Shown here one piece after another: positions 55,498 to 64,000 of a stretch of 64,000 bases of DNA. How positions within the stretch are numbered: the stretch's first letter is position 1; each line of letters starts with the position of its first letter. The position numbers were made by a program, and so were the translations under genes. This stretch comes from Algoriphagus aestuarii (GTDB lineage Bacteria; Bacteroidota; Bacteroidia; Cytophagales; Cyclobacteriaceae), in contig JAFIDK010000001.1 of the NCBI GenBank assembly GCA_017051695.1, forward strand, positions 682,001 through 746,000, in the 5' to 3' direction. The notes under the pieces are model-generated. The model searched no databases. It saw only the letters and a program-made list of their open reading frames with translations, and was not told the origin of the DNA.

Positions 55498-57042
55498 ATG
55501 AAAAAACACTACTTATTAGGTCTTGGATTGATGCTTATGCTTGGTGCCAATGTTCAGGCTCAAGACGAAGTCATCGAAAAGATCATTAAAGAGGAAACTG
55601 AAAACTCCCAGCTAAAACAAATTGCCCACGAATTGATGGATGGAATTGGGCCTCGATTGGTCGGCACTCCTCAAATGAAAAAAGCTCATGATTGGGCAGT
55701 GGAGAAATACCAAGGTTGGGGCATTGAAGCTCGCAACGAACAGTGGGGAGAGTGGAAAAGTTGGGAAAGAGGCATCACACACATTGATATGATCGCTCCT
55801 TGGACCAAATCTTTGGCCGGTCAACAATTGGCTTGGAGCCCTGCTTCACCAAAAGGTGGTGCCATTGGAGAGGTTGTTGTGATTCCTGATTTGGCTGATG
55901 AAGCCGCATTTAATGCTTGGCTGCCATCGGTAAAAGGAAAATATGTGATGATTTCCGCTCCTCAAGTTACCGGTAGACCGGATTACAACTGGGAGGAATT
56001 TGCAACTGAGGAATCTTTTGAGAAAATGAAGGAAGAGCGTACCGAGTCAAACAGAGCCTGGAATGAAAGACTTCAAAAAACAGGAAAAGGTAGAAGAGAG
56101 CTTCCTGTCGCATTGGAAGATGCAGGAGCTTTGGGAATTATTACTTCTTATTGGTCTCAGGGATTTGGTGCGAATAAGATTTTCTCCGCATCTACTAAAA
56201 AAGTACCTACCATTGACCTTTCTCTTGAAGATTATGGTCTACTTTTCAGATTGGCAGAAGGTGGCGAAAAACCTCAAATCAACCTAAACGCACAATCTAA
56301 GGACCATGGCATGGCCCCAACTTTCAATACCATTGCCGAAATCAAAGGAACAGAAAAGCCAGATGAATATGTGATGCTTTCAGCACACTTTGACTCTTGG
56401 GATGGAGGTACAGGAGCAACAGATAACGGCACAGGTACTATCATGATGATGGAAGTGATGAGAGTACTGAAAAAAATGTACCCTAATCCTAAAAGAACGA
56501 TTTTAGTAGGTCACTGGGGGTCTGAAGAGCAAGGATTGAATGGTTCTAGGGCTTTTGTGGAAGATCATCCAGAAATGATGGCTAAAATTCAGGCATTGTT
56601 TAACCAGGATAATGGAACAGGCCGTGTGGCAAATGTTTCAGGTCAGGGTTTCGTGGATAGCTATGAATACTTAGGCAGATGGATGTCTAAAGTACCAAGA
56701 GAAATCACTCGTGATATTGAAACCAACTTCCCTGGAAATCCAGGCGGTGGTGGATCCGATTATGCTTCTTTTGTGGCAGCAGGTGTTCCAGCATTTTCTT
56801 TGAGTTCATTGAACTGGTCCTATTTCAATTACACTTGGCATACCAATTTGGATACCTATGATAAAATCGTTTTTGATGATGTCCAAAGCAATGTCATCAT
56901 GGCTGCGATCATGGTTTACATGGCCAGTGAAGAAGAAGATATGGTTTCCAGAGAAGTTAGAATCCCTATTGGAAGAAACGGTGAGCCAACCGAATGGCCG
57001 GCGATGAGATCTCCAACTCGTAAAGGAGGATTGGACAACTAA
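55498..57042 (+). CDS. Secreted M28 family metallopeptidase
   Basis: 514 residues with a signal peptide (MKKHYLLGLGLMLMLGANVQAQ). A PA-like insert (about 110-260) precedes the co-catalytic zinc domain with His297 (SAHFDSWDGG), Asp309 (GATDNGTG), the Glu343-Glu344 pair (GSEEQG), a further Asp in NQDNGTG and His in WHTNLDTYD. It probably removes N-terminal amino acids or dipeptides from peptides in the periplasm or outside. It is divergent from the glycoside hydrolase cluster with a 170-bp spacer and is followed by a long-hairpin repeat. Confidence 0.9.
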   Translation: MKKHYLLGLGLMLMLGANVQAQDEVIEKIIKEETENSQLKQIAHELMDGIGPRLVGTPQMKKAHDWAVEKYQGWGIEARNEQWGEWKSWERGITHIDMIAPWTKSLAGQQLAWSPASPKGGAIGEVVVIPDLADEAAFNAWLPSVKGKYVMISAPQVTGRPDYNWEEFATEESFEKMKEERTESNRAWNERLQKTGKGRRELPVALEDAGALGIITSYWSQGFGANKIFSASTKKVPTIDLSLEDYGLLFRLAEGGEKPQINLNAQSKDHGMAPTFNTIAEIKGTEKPDEYVMLSAHFDSWDGGTGATDNGTGTIMMMEVMRVLKKMYPNPKRTILVGHWGSEEQGLNGSRAFVEDHPEMMAKIQALFNQDNGTGRVANVSGQGFVDSYEYLGRWMSKVPREITRDIETNFPGNPGGGGSDYASFVAAGVPAFSLSSLNWSYFNYTWHTNLDTYDKIVFDDVQSNVIMAAIMVYMASEEEDMVSREVRIPIGRNGEPTEWPAMRSPTRKGGLDN

Positions 57043-57064
57043 TCAAGTCAATTTCTAGAATTGG

Positions 57065-57230
57065 AAAGAGGCTGTCTCAAATCTACTTTTTGTCACGATG
57101 AGCGTCCCGACAAATGGACGGGATCGAAATGTAGCTTAATTCACTGTATTAAGCCTTCGATATGGGCGACTCCCATCGCTCCATTGCTCAAGCTGACAAT
57201 ATTATAGACTTTTGAGACAGCCTCTTTTTT
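57065..57230 (+). repeat. Long-hairpin intergenic element, copy 2
   Basis: A perfect 17-bp inverted repeat (57065-57081 and 57211-57227; arms AAAGAGGCTGTCTCAAA and its complement) encloses about 130 bp and ends in a T run. The interior has a CCCGaCAAAtGGaCGGG palindrome. It is related to 44663-44810 and may serve as the terminator of the M28 peptidase gene. Confidence 0.85.
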
Positions 57231-57307
57231 GTTTCATTTTTTTGAGAAAGTACAATTAGCGCAAGTAGAAAAGGTTTTGTATTTTTCTAGTTCCTAAGTT
57301 TCCCACT

Positions 57308-58393
57308 ATGAAAAAACTTTCCCTGCCCCTACTTTTTATCCTTTTTTTCATTTCCACCGGCCTCTATTCCCAAGAAAAGATTCTGGTCGATGCAGTGGAA
57401 AAAGCCAGGGGAGAAGGTTTTTCCGGAGTGATTTTAGTCGCTCAAAATGGCCAGATCCTTTTTGAAGAAGCCATAGGAATGCGATCTTTCGAGGATCACG
57501 TGGCATTAAAACCGAAGGATATTTTCGAAATGGCATCCGTATCTAAGCAGTTTACAGCCATGATGATCATGATGTGCCAGGAAAAAGGGCTACTTGATTA
57601 CGATGATCAGGTTGGGGAATACTTAGATATCCCATATCGAGGGATCACTATCCGGCAGTTGCTTACCCATACCAGTGGGGTCCCGGATTATCAGGCAGTG
57701 ATGGACGAACAGTGGGATAAAAGCAAAGTGGCTGGAAACCCCGACATTTTGGAATACCTCAATCAATATCAACCTCCGATGCTTTTTGAACCGGGAGAAG
57801 AATACCAATACAGCAATACCGGATATGTGTTTTTGGCCAGCATTGTAGAAAAAGCCACAGGAAAAGACTTTGTAGAGCTGATGAGAGAATGGATTTTCAA
57901 ACCTCTCGGCATGAAAAGTACTGACATCAGATCTCCAGAGGCCAAGGCAAAAGTTAAGAATTTTGCTGCTGGACATATCAAAGACGAAAATGGAACTTAT
58001 GTCAATGCCAGCAATTTCCGATCATCAGACTACACAGTTTGGCTAGGAAATAGAAAAGGTCCGGGAAGGGTCAGCAGTACAGCAGAAGATCTATTGGTAT
58101 GGGACCAAGCATTGTATGGAGAAAAGTTGGTTTCACAAGAAACCATCGAACTCGCATTTACTCCTGCCAAACTGAGTGATGGAACCAGAAGCTATTATGG
58201 CTTTGGTTGGGAGCTGGAACCCAAAAGTCCTCTGGGAAAAATGGTGATGCACACTGGAGATAATCCAGGATACAAGACCATAATTGTTCGATACATCGAA
58301 GAAAACAAAACGATCATCATCCTTAACAACAACTATCACCCTGATATGATGCGTTTGGTAGAAGCAGCAACGCTCTCTTTTGGAAAATGGTAA
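57308..58393 (+). CDS. Exported serine hydrolase (class C beta-lactamase family)
   Basis: 361 residues with a signal peptide (MKKLSLPLLFILFFISTGLYSQ). SxxK is at Ser77-Lys80 (ASVSKQFT), YxN at Tyr168-Ser169-Asn170 (YSNTGY), and HTGDNPGY replaces KTG near the C-terminus. This is the most canonical of the class C-type genes in the window; related proteins are D-alanyl-D-alanine carboxypeptidases, esterases or dipeptidases. It is monocistronic and converges with the sulfatase gene 24 bp away, with a small AATTGT/ACAATT hairpin between them. Confidence 0.85.
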   Translation: MKKLSLPLLFILFFISTGLYSQEKILVDAVEKARGEGFSGVILVAQNGQILFEEAIGMRSFEDHVALKPKDIFEMASVSKQFTAMMIMMCQEKGLLDYDDQVGEYLDIPYRGITIRQLLTHTSGVPDYQAVMDEQWDKSKVAGNPDILEYLNQYQPPMLFEPGEEYQYSNTGYVFLASIVEKATGKDFVELMREWIFKPLGMKSTDIRSPEAKAKVKNFAAGHIKDENGTYVNASNFRSSDYTVWLGNRKGPGRVSSTAEDLLVWDQALYGEKLVSQETIELAFTPAKLSDGTRSYYGFGWELEPKSPLGKMVMHTGDNPGYKTIIVRYIEENKTIIILNNNYHPDMMRLVEAATLSFGKW

Positions 58394-58417
58394 GCAATCT
58401 AATTGTAAACAATTTAA

Positions 58418-59944
58418 TTAATCGCCCAAAGCAGCCATTTTAAAGCGATCCAGCTCAGCTGTAGCATGTTCTTTTTTCATGATCTCTTCTATTTTCCGAA
58501 CAATTTCCGGATGGTCATCAGCAATATTTTTTAATTCTTGAGGGTCTATAGATAAGTCGTACAGCTCAATTTCAAGATTACCTTCTTTGATAATATTTTG
58601 CCTGATGCCTTTCCATTTACCCATTCTCACGGCTTGTTGACCTCCATATTCGGGGTATTCCCAAAACAAAAATTCAGGGTCTGGCTGAGCTTTTCCAAGT
58701 AAGGTGGGAAGAAAACTTTTCCCATCGGCATCATCAGGAACTGGAGCTCCCACCAATTCACAAATTGTAGGCATCACATCATAAAAAGCTGAAATGAGGT
58801 CAGACTTACTTCCAGCCTCCACTTTACCCGGCCAGTTCACCAACATTGGAATCCGGATCCCTCCTTCATAGACAAACCCTTTGGTTCTCCCATAGCCATT
58901 CGTAAATGGGTTAGAACTTTCGAAATAATCAAAATCCACCCCTCCTGTGTAGGTTGGTCCGTTATCACTGGTCACAATAATGATCGTATTTTCTTCCAGA
59001 CCAAGTTCCTTCAATTTCGCTTTTACTTCTCCTACATGCTGGTCAAACAGGCTGATCATAGCCGCATAAGTTGCATGAGGATATTGGTTAGGGAAATACC
59101 CATTGTTTCCTAGATAAGGCTCTTCAGAACCATATTCATTCCTGTACTTATCCACATCATTTTGAGGCGCCTGAAGCGGTACATGTGGCAAAGGTGAGGC
59201 ATAATAAAGAAAGAATGGCTCCTCTTTATTTTCCTCAATAAACTTCAAAGCCTTTTCATGCATCAAAGTCGGGGCAAAATCAGCCTGATTGTATTTTGAA
59301 TAGCTTTCCTCCACATTTGGATCTGCACCTTCATCCAATTTGGTATTAGGAACCACAATGGGATTGTCTAATGATACTTTATTATCGTTTTCCCATAGAT
59401 GCGGAGGATATAAATTATGTGCTTGACGCTGACAGTTATATCCGTAAAAATAATCAAATCCCATTTTCGAGGGGATAGATTCTGTTGTCGGTGCACCCAA
59501 ACCCCATTTACCTACAATTCCGGTTTTATACCCTTCTTTCTGCAAAATCGAAGCTAAGGTGACTGTTCCCACTGGCAAGGGTCTTTGCCCTTCCAAATTA
59601 GGATCTGCAGCAGCTTTGGCATAATCCCAAACTTCACCCCGCTCTCTCCATTCGTCATTTCCGCGGATATAGGCATGTCCTCCATGCCTGCCTGTCAATA
59701 AAATGCATCTTGCAGGAGCACATACCGGAGCTCCTGAATAATGATTGGTAAAAATCATCCCCGAAGCAGCCAAAGCATCAATATTTGGTGTATGGATTTT
59801 TTCCTGTCCTTGGTATCCTACTTCTCCATAACCCAAATCATCCGCCAAAATATAGACGATGTTGGGCTTGGATGGCTTCTCTACCGGCGAAGAACATCCA
59901 AAAAATACGATAGCGGCTAGTAGAGTTATAAAGATTCGATTCAT
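58418..59944 (-). CDS. Lipoprotein sulfatase (arylsulfatase family)
   Basis: 508 residues with lipobox Cys17 (FFGC). The formylglycine signature is CAPAR (Cys75-Arg79, then LLTGRHGG), a Cys-type S1 sulfatase that needs a maturase. Metal ligands Asp35-Asp36 (ADDLGYG) and the TSDNGP segment are present, and the C-terminal subdomain has LYDLSIDPQELKNIA. It cleaves sulfate esters, probably on algal or other sulfated glycans. Its start overlaps the stop of the NadR-like gene by 4 bp, an unexpected pairing. Confidence 0.93.
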   Translation of the reverse strand: MNRIFITLLAAIVFFGCSSPVEKPSKPNIVYILADDLGYGEVGYQGQEKIHTPNIDALAASGMIFTNHYSGAPVCAPARCILLTGRHGGHAYIRGNDEWRERGEVWDYAKAAADPNLEGQRPLPVGTVTLASILQKEGYKTGIVGKWGLGAPTTESIPSKMGFDYFYGYNCQRQAHNLYPPHLWENDNKVSLDNPIVVPNTKLDEGADPNVEESYSKYNQADFAPTLMHEKALKFIEENKEEPFFLYYASPLPHVPLQAPQNDVDKYRNEYGSEEPYLGNNGYFPNQYPHATYAAMISLFDQHVGEVKAKLKELGLEENTIIIVTSDNGPTYTGGVDFDYFESSNPFTNGYGRTKGFVYEGGIRIPMLVNWPGKVEAGSKSDLISAFYDVMPTICELVGAPVPDDADGKSFLPTLLGKAQPDPEFLFWEYPEYGGQQAVRMGKWKGIRQNIIKEGNLEIELYDLSIDPQELKNIADDHPEIVRKIEEIMKKEHATAELDRFKMAALGD

Positions 59945-60480
59945 ACTGGGTTGCTATTATTAAGGTACTTGTTGATATGATTTATCGCTTGCTTGAGCCG
60001 GGAAGACTCATTTCCGCTTACCACCTCATAGGGAAATCCGCTTACTTTGGCCAAAGTAAGATACTTTTCGAAGAAATATTGCCTCATTTCCAATTCGGGA
60101 TATTCTCTCAAAGGGTCAGGCTCCCATGGCATATCCGTATCTGTCAATAAAATCAAACTATAGGCTCGTTTTTGGATTTGATCAAGTACCCAAGGATCCG
60201 TTTTACCGAATCTATGCTCTGACCAAATGTGGATAACCCGTAAATCTGTATCACAAAAAAGGAACTTCTCCGCTTCCAAAGCCAATTGATCTTCAATCCC
60301 AACCTGGCCTCTAGCTATTTCCAATAAATCTTCATAATCATAGTTTCTACCCAATTGATCAAGAAATTCACGGGCATATTCGGGAACCCAAGGTTCATTA
60401 TAATGTGTGGATAAGTCCGAAGCAAGGGTACTCTTACCTGTAGATTCGGGTCCTAAAATCAAGATTCTTTCAGGCTTCAT
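59941..60480 (-). CDS. NadR-like ribosylnicotinamide kinase (AAA-type P-loop)
   Basis: 179 residues. Walker A GPESTGKST (10-18), then VPEYAREFLDQLG and FCDTDLRVIHIWSE as in the kinase domain of NadR. It lacks the nucleotidyl-transferase and HTH parts of enterobacterial NadR. It phosphorylates nicotinamide riboside to NMN and so traps it after uptake. Its start overlaps the stop of pnuC by 11 bp, which supports the role. Stand-alone NadR-like kinases next to pnuC are common in Bacteroidota. Confidence 0.85.
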   Translation of the reverse strand: MKPERILILGPESTGKSTLASDLSTHYNEPWVPEYAREFLDQLGRNYDYEDLLEIARGQVGIEDQLALEAEKFLFCDTDLRVIHIWSEHRFGKTDPWVLDQIQKRAYSLILLTDTDMPWEPDPLREYPELEMRQYFFEKYLTLAKVSGFPYEVVSGNESSRLKQAINHINKYLNNSNPV

Positions 60481-61084
60481 AGGCTTTTGCAGATTTTATC
60501 CAGGCAATCAAGCCCATGGTAGCCAAAACAGTGAAAAAGGTAAACTGGACCGTTGTCAAAATAAGTCCTTTATAAAAATAGAGCGGAACTGACACAAGAT
60601 CGGTGATGATCCAAAAAATCCAGTTTTCCACTTTCTTTTTTGCCATCAGCCACATACCCACAAAAGCTGATGCCGTGGTAAAGGAATCCCAATAAGGCAC
60701 ATCGCTATCCGTAAATGTGGATAAAACGAAATATAAGGTGAGATAGGATATCAGAAATAGACTCAAGGCTATAAGCCAGCCTTTGGGTTTTAGCCAAGTT
60801 ACCGGCAAAACATCAACTCCGGTTTTTGGGTGAGTCCAAACATACCAGCCATAAATTGACATACTAAAATAGTAAGCATTGATGCCCATATCGGCATACA
60901 ATTTATATTGGAAGCAAATCCAAACATAAATCAGCGTGGAGATAATCCCCGTAGGATAAACCCAAATATGCTCTTTCATGGAATAAAAAACCGAAGCAAT
61001 TCCAAAAAACACGGCGACAGCTTCTAGCCAAGTCATGTTTCTTAGTCCTTCGGATAAGCCATCTAGGAACCATTGTAAATCCAT
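60470..61084 (-). CDS. pnuC: Nicotinamide riboside transporter PnuC
   Basis: 204 residues with about seven TM helices. PnuC features: YPTGIISTLIYVWICFQ, YADMGINAYYFSMSIYGWYVW with the Trp-rich substrate motif, and a C-terminal FWIITDLVSVPLYFYKGL. It moves nicotinamide riboside by facilitated diffusion, driven by phosphorylation by the kinase encoded just downstream. Thiamine-specific PnuT homologues look alike, but those usually pair with thiamine kinase and a TPP riboswitch, and none is seen upstream here. Confidence 0.9.
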   Translation of the reverse strand: MDLQWFLDGLSEGLRNMTWLEAVAVFFGIASVFYSMKEHIWVYPTGIISTLIYVWICFQYKLYADMGINAYYFSMSIYGWYVWTHPKTGVDVLPVTWLKPKGWLIALSLFLISYLTLYFVLSTFTDSDVPYWDSFTTASAFVGMWLMAKKKVENWIFWIITDLVSVPLYFYKGLILTTVQFTFFTVLATMGLIAWIKSAKAYEA

Positions 61085-61210
61085 ACCCGAAATAAGTGAA
61101 ATTTTCTAAACCTATTCCCTCTTAACTTTGGTTATAAACAATCCGATCAAAACTTATCAAGTTTGATCAACAAGTTTTGGGACTTATTACCCTTTTCCCT
61201 CTTTCCTGAT

Positions 61211-61218
61211 TAACTTTG
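61211..61218 (+). promoter_or_regulatory. Candidate -7 element (TAACTTTG) for uvrA
   Basis: Matches TAnnTTTG but ends only 6 bp before the ATG, which would give a nearly leaderless mRNA. A second TAACTTTG lies about 90 bp upstream (near 61122) and may be the real one. No -33 match is seen for either. Confidence 0.25.
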
Positions 61219-61224
61219 CCAGCT

Positions 61225-64000
61225 ATGACTTTGAGCACTTTATCCGCTAAAACCGACATTGACTCCCTTGATCCGAAGGATTTTATCATCATCAAAAATG
61301 CACGGGTCAATAATCTGAAAAGTCTGAGCGTTGCCATTCCAAGAAATAAATTGGTAGTGGTCACAGGCCTTTCCGGTTCAGGAAAATCTTCTTTGGCTTT
61401 CGACACACTTTTTGCAGAAGGGCAGCGCATGTACGTGGAAAGTTTGAGTTCTTATGCACGTCAGTTTCTTGGCCGAATGGAAAAACCGGATGTGGAATAC
61501 ATCAAAGGAGTGGCTCCTGCCATAGCCATCCAGCAAAAAGTCAACACAAAAAACCCAAGGTCCACAGTCGGAACCACCACAGAGATTTATGATTACCTGA
61601 AGTTGCTTTTCTCAAGAATCGGGAAAACCATTTCTCCAATTTCTGGCAAAGAGGTAAAACATCATACAGTTACTGACATTGTGGATTTTATCCAAAGCTT
61701 TGAAGAAGGTAGCAAAGTCATGATTTCCTGTCCACTTCAAGTGGAAAGAGGAAGAAAAATCGAGCAGGAGCTGGAACTCTTACTTCAGAAAGGTTATACC
61801 AGAATAGTAATAAATGAAGAAGTTTATTTCGTAGAGGATCTGCTGGATGAAAAGAAAGTGCCAAAAGGTAAATACGAGATCTTAATCGACCGGGCATCAG
61901 TGATTAAGGATGATGAAGACAATCAATTCCGGATTGCTGACTCCGTTCAAACTGCTTTGTTTGAAGGCCATGGAGATTGCAAAATCACTGTTCCAGGTAA
62001 GGAAACACGCACTTTTTCTGATCGATTTGAGCTAGATGGCATTCAATTCGAAATCCCATCGGTGAATTTCTTCTCTTTCAACAATCCTTATGGAGCCTGC
62101 AGAACCTGCGAAGGTTTTGGAAATGTGCTCGGAATAGACCCAGATTTGGTCATTCCGGATAAGGAAATGTCAGTTTATGAAGGAGCTATTGCCCCATGGC
62201 GAGGGGAATCTTCCAGAAGCTGGTTGGAGCCATTATTGAAAAAAGGAATTGAGTTTGACTTCCCTATACACCGATCATACAACGAACTAACAGAGAAAGA
62301 GCAAAACCTAATTTGGACTGGAAATAAGTATTTCAAGGGTCTGGATGACTTTTTCAAGGACCTGGAATCCAAAACGCATAAAATCCAATACCGAGTGATG
62401 CTTTCACGTTTCCGTGGACGCACAACTTGTCCTGATTGCAAAGGAACGCGTCTTAGAAAAGATGCTTCCTATGTGAAAATCGAAGGAAAATCCATCACCG
62501 ATTTGGTTCTGATGCCGATTGATGAAGCATTGGAATTTTTCAATAAACTTGAACTCCCTTCTCATCAAGCCAAAATTGCAAATCGCCTTTTGAAGGAAAT
62601 CCAAAGCAGGCTTTCTTACATGGATGAGGTAGGATTGGGCTATTTGACATTGAATAGATTGACATCTACGCTTTCTGGAGGGGAATTTCAACGGATTAAA
62701 CTAGCCACTTCCTTAGGTTCAGCTTTAGTGGGATCTATGTATATCTTGGATGAACCAAGCATCGGTCTCCATCCTAGAGACACCGATCGCTTGATCGGCG
62801 TATTGAAGTCCTTGCGTGATCTAGGCAATACAGTAATTGTGGTGGAACATGAGGAAAAAGTCATGAAATCCGCTGACCAGATCATTGATATCGGACCAGA
62901 CGCAGGAGTCAATGGAGGAGAATTGCTTTTCCAAGGACCTATCGAGGATTTGATGGCTTCGGCCCAAACTTATACAGCGAAATATCTGCGGGGAGAAGAG
63001 CAGATTTTCAAAAAGGACGGAAATCGTAAATGGAAAGACAGCATCCTTGTCAAAGGAGCAAGGGAGAATAACCTCAAAAACCTCACAGTGAAATTTCCAT
63101 TGAATACCCTTACAGTAGTCACAGGAGTTTCTGGTTCAGGAAAATCTACCTTGGTGAAAAAAGTGTTATACCCAGCTTTGGGAAAAATGCTTGGTACTGT
63201 CATCGATGAAAGTGGAAAGTATGATAAAATCGAAGGTGATTATCGGTCTATTTCGCAGATTGAATTTGTAGATCAAAATCCGATTGGAAAGTCATCCCGC
63301 TCCAATCCAGTGACTTATGTAAAGGCCTACGATGCGATCCGGACACTGTTTTCCGACCAACCCATTTCCAAACAACGAAACTATAAACCGGCATTTTTCT
63401 CTTTCAATGTGGATGGGGGAAGATGCGAAGCTTGCTCTGGGGAAGGTATTACGACTGTGGAAATGCAGTTTATGGCTGATATCCATTTGACCTGTGAATC
63501 CTGTAAAGGGAAGCGATTTAAAAATGAGATCTTGGATGTCAAATACAAGGACAAAGATATTTCTGAAGTCCTTGACATGACCATCGATGAAGCCATTGAA
63601 TTCTTCAAAGGCAAAACACAAATTGTCAACAAGCTACTTCCGCTTCAAGAGGTAGGTTTGGGATATATTGGAATGGGGCAAAGTTCCAACACCCTTTCCG
63701 GAGGGGAAGCCCAGCGTGTGAAACTGGCATCCTTCCTTGGCAAAGGGGGCACCAAATCAGGAGATCATATTCTGTTTATTTTTGATGAACCTACAACAGG
63801 TCTTCACTTCCATGATATCAAAAAACTGCTTCATTCTATCAATGCGTTGATTGATCAGGGACATTCTGTCATCATCATTGAGCATAATACCGAAGTAATC
63901 AAATCAGCCGATTGGGTGATTGATTTGGGGCCTGAAGGAGGAAACAAAGGAGGTCATTTGACTTTTGAAGGAACCCCAGAAGATATGATGAAGGAAGAAG
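61225..64000 (+). CDS. uvrA: Excinuclease ABC subunit A, 3'-truncated by window
   Basis: 925 residues are visible from the ATG at 61225; only the last few codons are missing. Two ABC ATPase halves are present: Walker [10 protein letters not shown] (48-55) and GVSGSGKST, signatures [12 protein letters not shown] and [12 protein letters not shown], and Walker B segments [10 protein letters not shown] and FDEPTTGLH. The C-terminal zinc module CEAC...CESC is intact. In the first half the segment before [10 protein letters not shown] lacks the CPxC half of the N-terminal zinc finger, as I recall for other Bacteroidota UvrA. The protein recognises bulky DNA lesions with UvrB. Confidence 0.97.
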   Translation, partial: MTLSTLSAKTDIDSLDPKDFIIIKNARVNNLKSLSVAIPRNKLVVVTGLSGSGKSSLAFDTLFAEGQRMYVESLSSYARQFLGRMEKPDVEYIKGVAPAIAIQQKVNTKNPRSTVGTTTEIYDYLKLLFSRIGKTISPISGKEVKHHTVTDIVDFIQSFEEGSKVMISCPLQVERGRKIEQELELLLQKGYTRIVINEEVYFVEDLLDEKKVPKGKYEILIDRASVIKDDEDNQFRIADSVQTALFEGHGDCKITVPGKETRTFSDRFELDGIQFEIPSVNFFSFNNPYGACRTCEGFGNVLGIDPDLVIPDKEMSVYEGAIAPWRGESSRSWLEPLLKKGIEFDFPIHRSYNELTEKEQNLIWTGNKYFKGLDDFFKDLESKTHKIQYRVMLSRFRGRTTCPDCKGTRLRKDASYVKIEGKSITDLVLMPIDEALEFFNKLELPSHQAKIANRLLKEIQSRLSYMDEVGLGYLTLNRLTSTLSGGEFQRIKLATSLGSALVGSMYILDEPSIGLHPRDTDRLIGVLKSLRDLGNTVIVVEHEEKVMKSADQIIDIGPDAGVNGGELLFQGPIEDLMASAQTYTAKYLRGEEQIFKKDGNRKWKDSILVKGARENNLKNLTVKFPLNTLTVVTGVSGSGKSTLVKKVLYPALGKMLGTVIDESGKYDKIEGDYRSISQIEFVDQNPIGKSSRSNPVTYVKAYDAIRTLFSDQPISKQRNYKPAFFSFNVDGGRCEACSGEGITTVEMQFMADIHLTCESCKGKRFKNEILDVKYKDKDISEVLDMTIDEAIEFFKGKTQIVNKLLPLQEVGLGYIGMGQSSNTLSGGEAQRVKLASFLGKGGTKSGDHILFIFDEPTTGLHFHDIKKLLHSINALIDQGHSVIIIEHNTEVIKSADWVIDLGPEGGNKGGHLTFEGTPEDMMKEE

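Noticed and set aside
60470-61084. PnuT thiamine transporter
   Set aside because: The overlapping gene is a NadR-like ribosylnicotinamide kinase, and no TPP riboswitch was seen upstream.

Overview
The window reads as a chromosomal segment of an aerobic, free-living member of the Bacteroidota, most likely Cytophagales/Cyclobacteriaceae (Algoriphagus-like). This is inferred from lipoprotein-rich secreted hydrolases, two-component-regulator propeller proteins, a DUF6090-type membrane protein, a Bacteroidota-type UvrA, sparse Shine-Dalgarno signals, and intergenic palindromes built on CCTGCC/GGCAGG. No rRNA, tRNA, CRISPR array, phage or transposase gene was seen.

Layout. 1-1.7 kb: the 3' part of a carotenoid-oxygenase-family gene. 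1.7-14.2 kb: a same-strand signalling block with three large sensor histidine kinases that share nearly the same transmitter module but have different inputs (Ser/Thr-kinase-like + ATPase + GAF; double propeller; multi-TM), followed by a lone receiver and a receiver-adenylate cyclase. 14.4-18.1 kb: a propeller-amidohydrolase fusion. 18.1-31.5 kb: an accessory region of small membrane proteins, lipoproteins, a serine hydrolase, an alpha/beta hydrolase, a propeller lipoprotein broken by one in-frame stop, a DoxX protein, a small alpha-CTD-like protein and a PliI-like lipoprotein, with duplicated intergenic sequence.

31.5-36.0 kb (minus strand): a tight three-gene operon of an ATP-grasp ligase, an unrecognised 662-residue protein with papain-like Gln/Cys/His/Asn landmarks, and a stand-alone alanine racemase. 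This is the best candidate for an undescribed pathway. 36.4-39.1 kb: a two-subunit Fe-S/molybdopterin oxidoreductase of IorAB type. 39.1-44.6 kb: a LysR regulator divergent from a small protein, DabB and DabA (energy-coupled inorganic carbon uptake). 45.4-46.1 kb: a bacterial Pyr4-like membrane terpene cyclase candidate. 46.3-48.9 kb: class A- and class C-like serine hydrolases and a YdeI/DUF1801 protein.

49-55.3 kb (minus strand): an arabinose/galactose polysaccharide cluster (GH43, GH127-like, GH2, aldose 1-epimerase). 55.5-58.4 kb: a secreted M28 peptidase and another serine hydrolase. 58.4-61.1 kb (minus strand): PnuC, a NadR-like nicotinamide riboside kinase and a lipoprotein sulfatase, in overlapping frames. 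61.2-64.0 kb: uvrA, cut off by the window end. Two copies of a roughly 150-165 bp long-hairpin repeat lie downstream of dabA and of the M28 peptidase gene.
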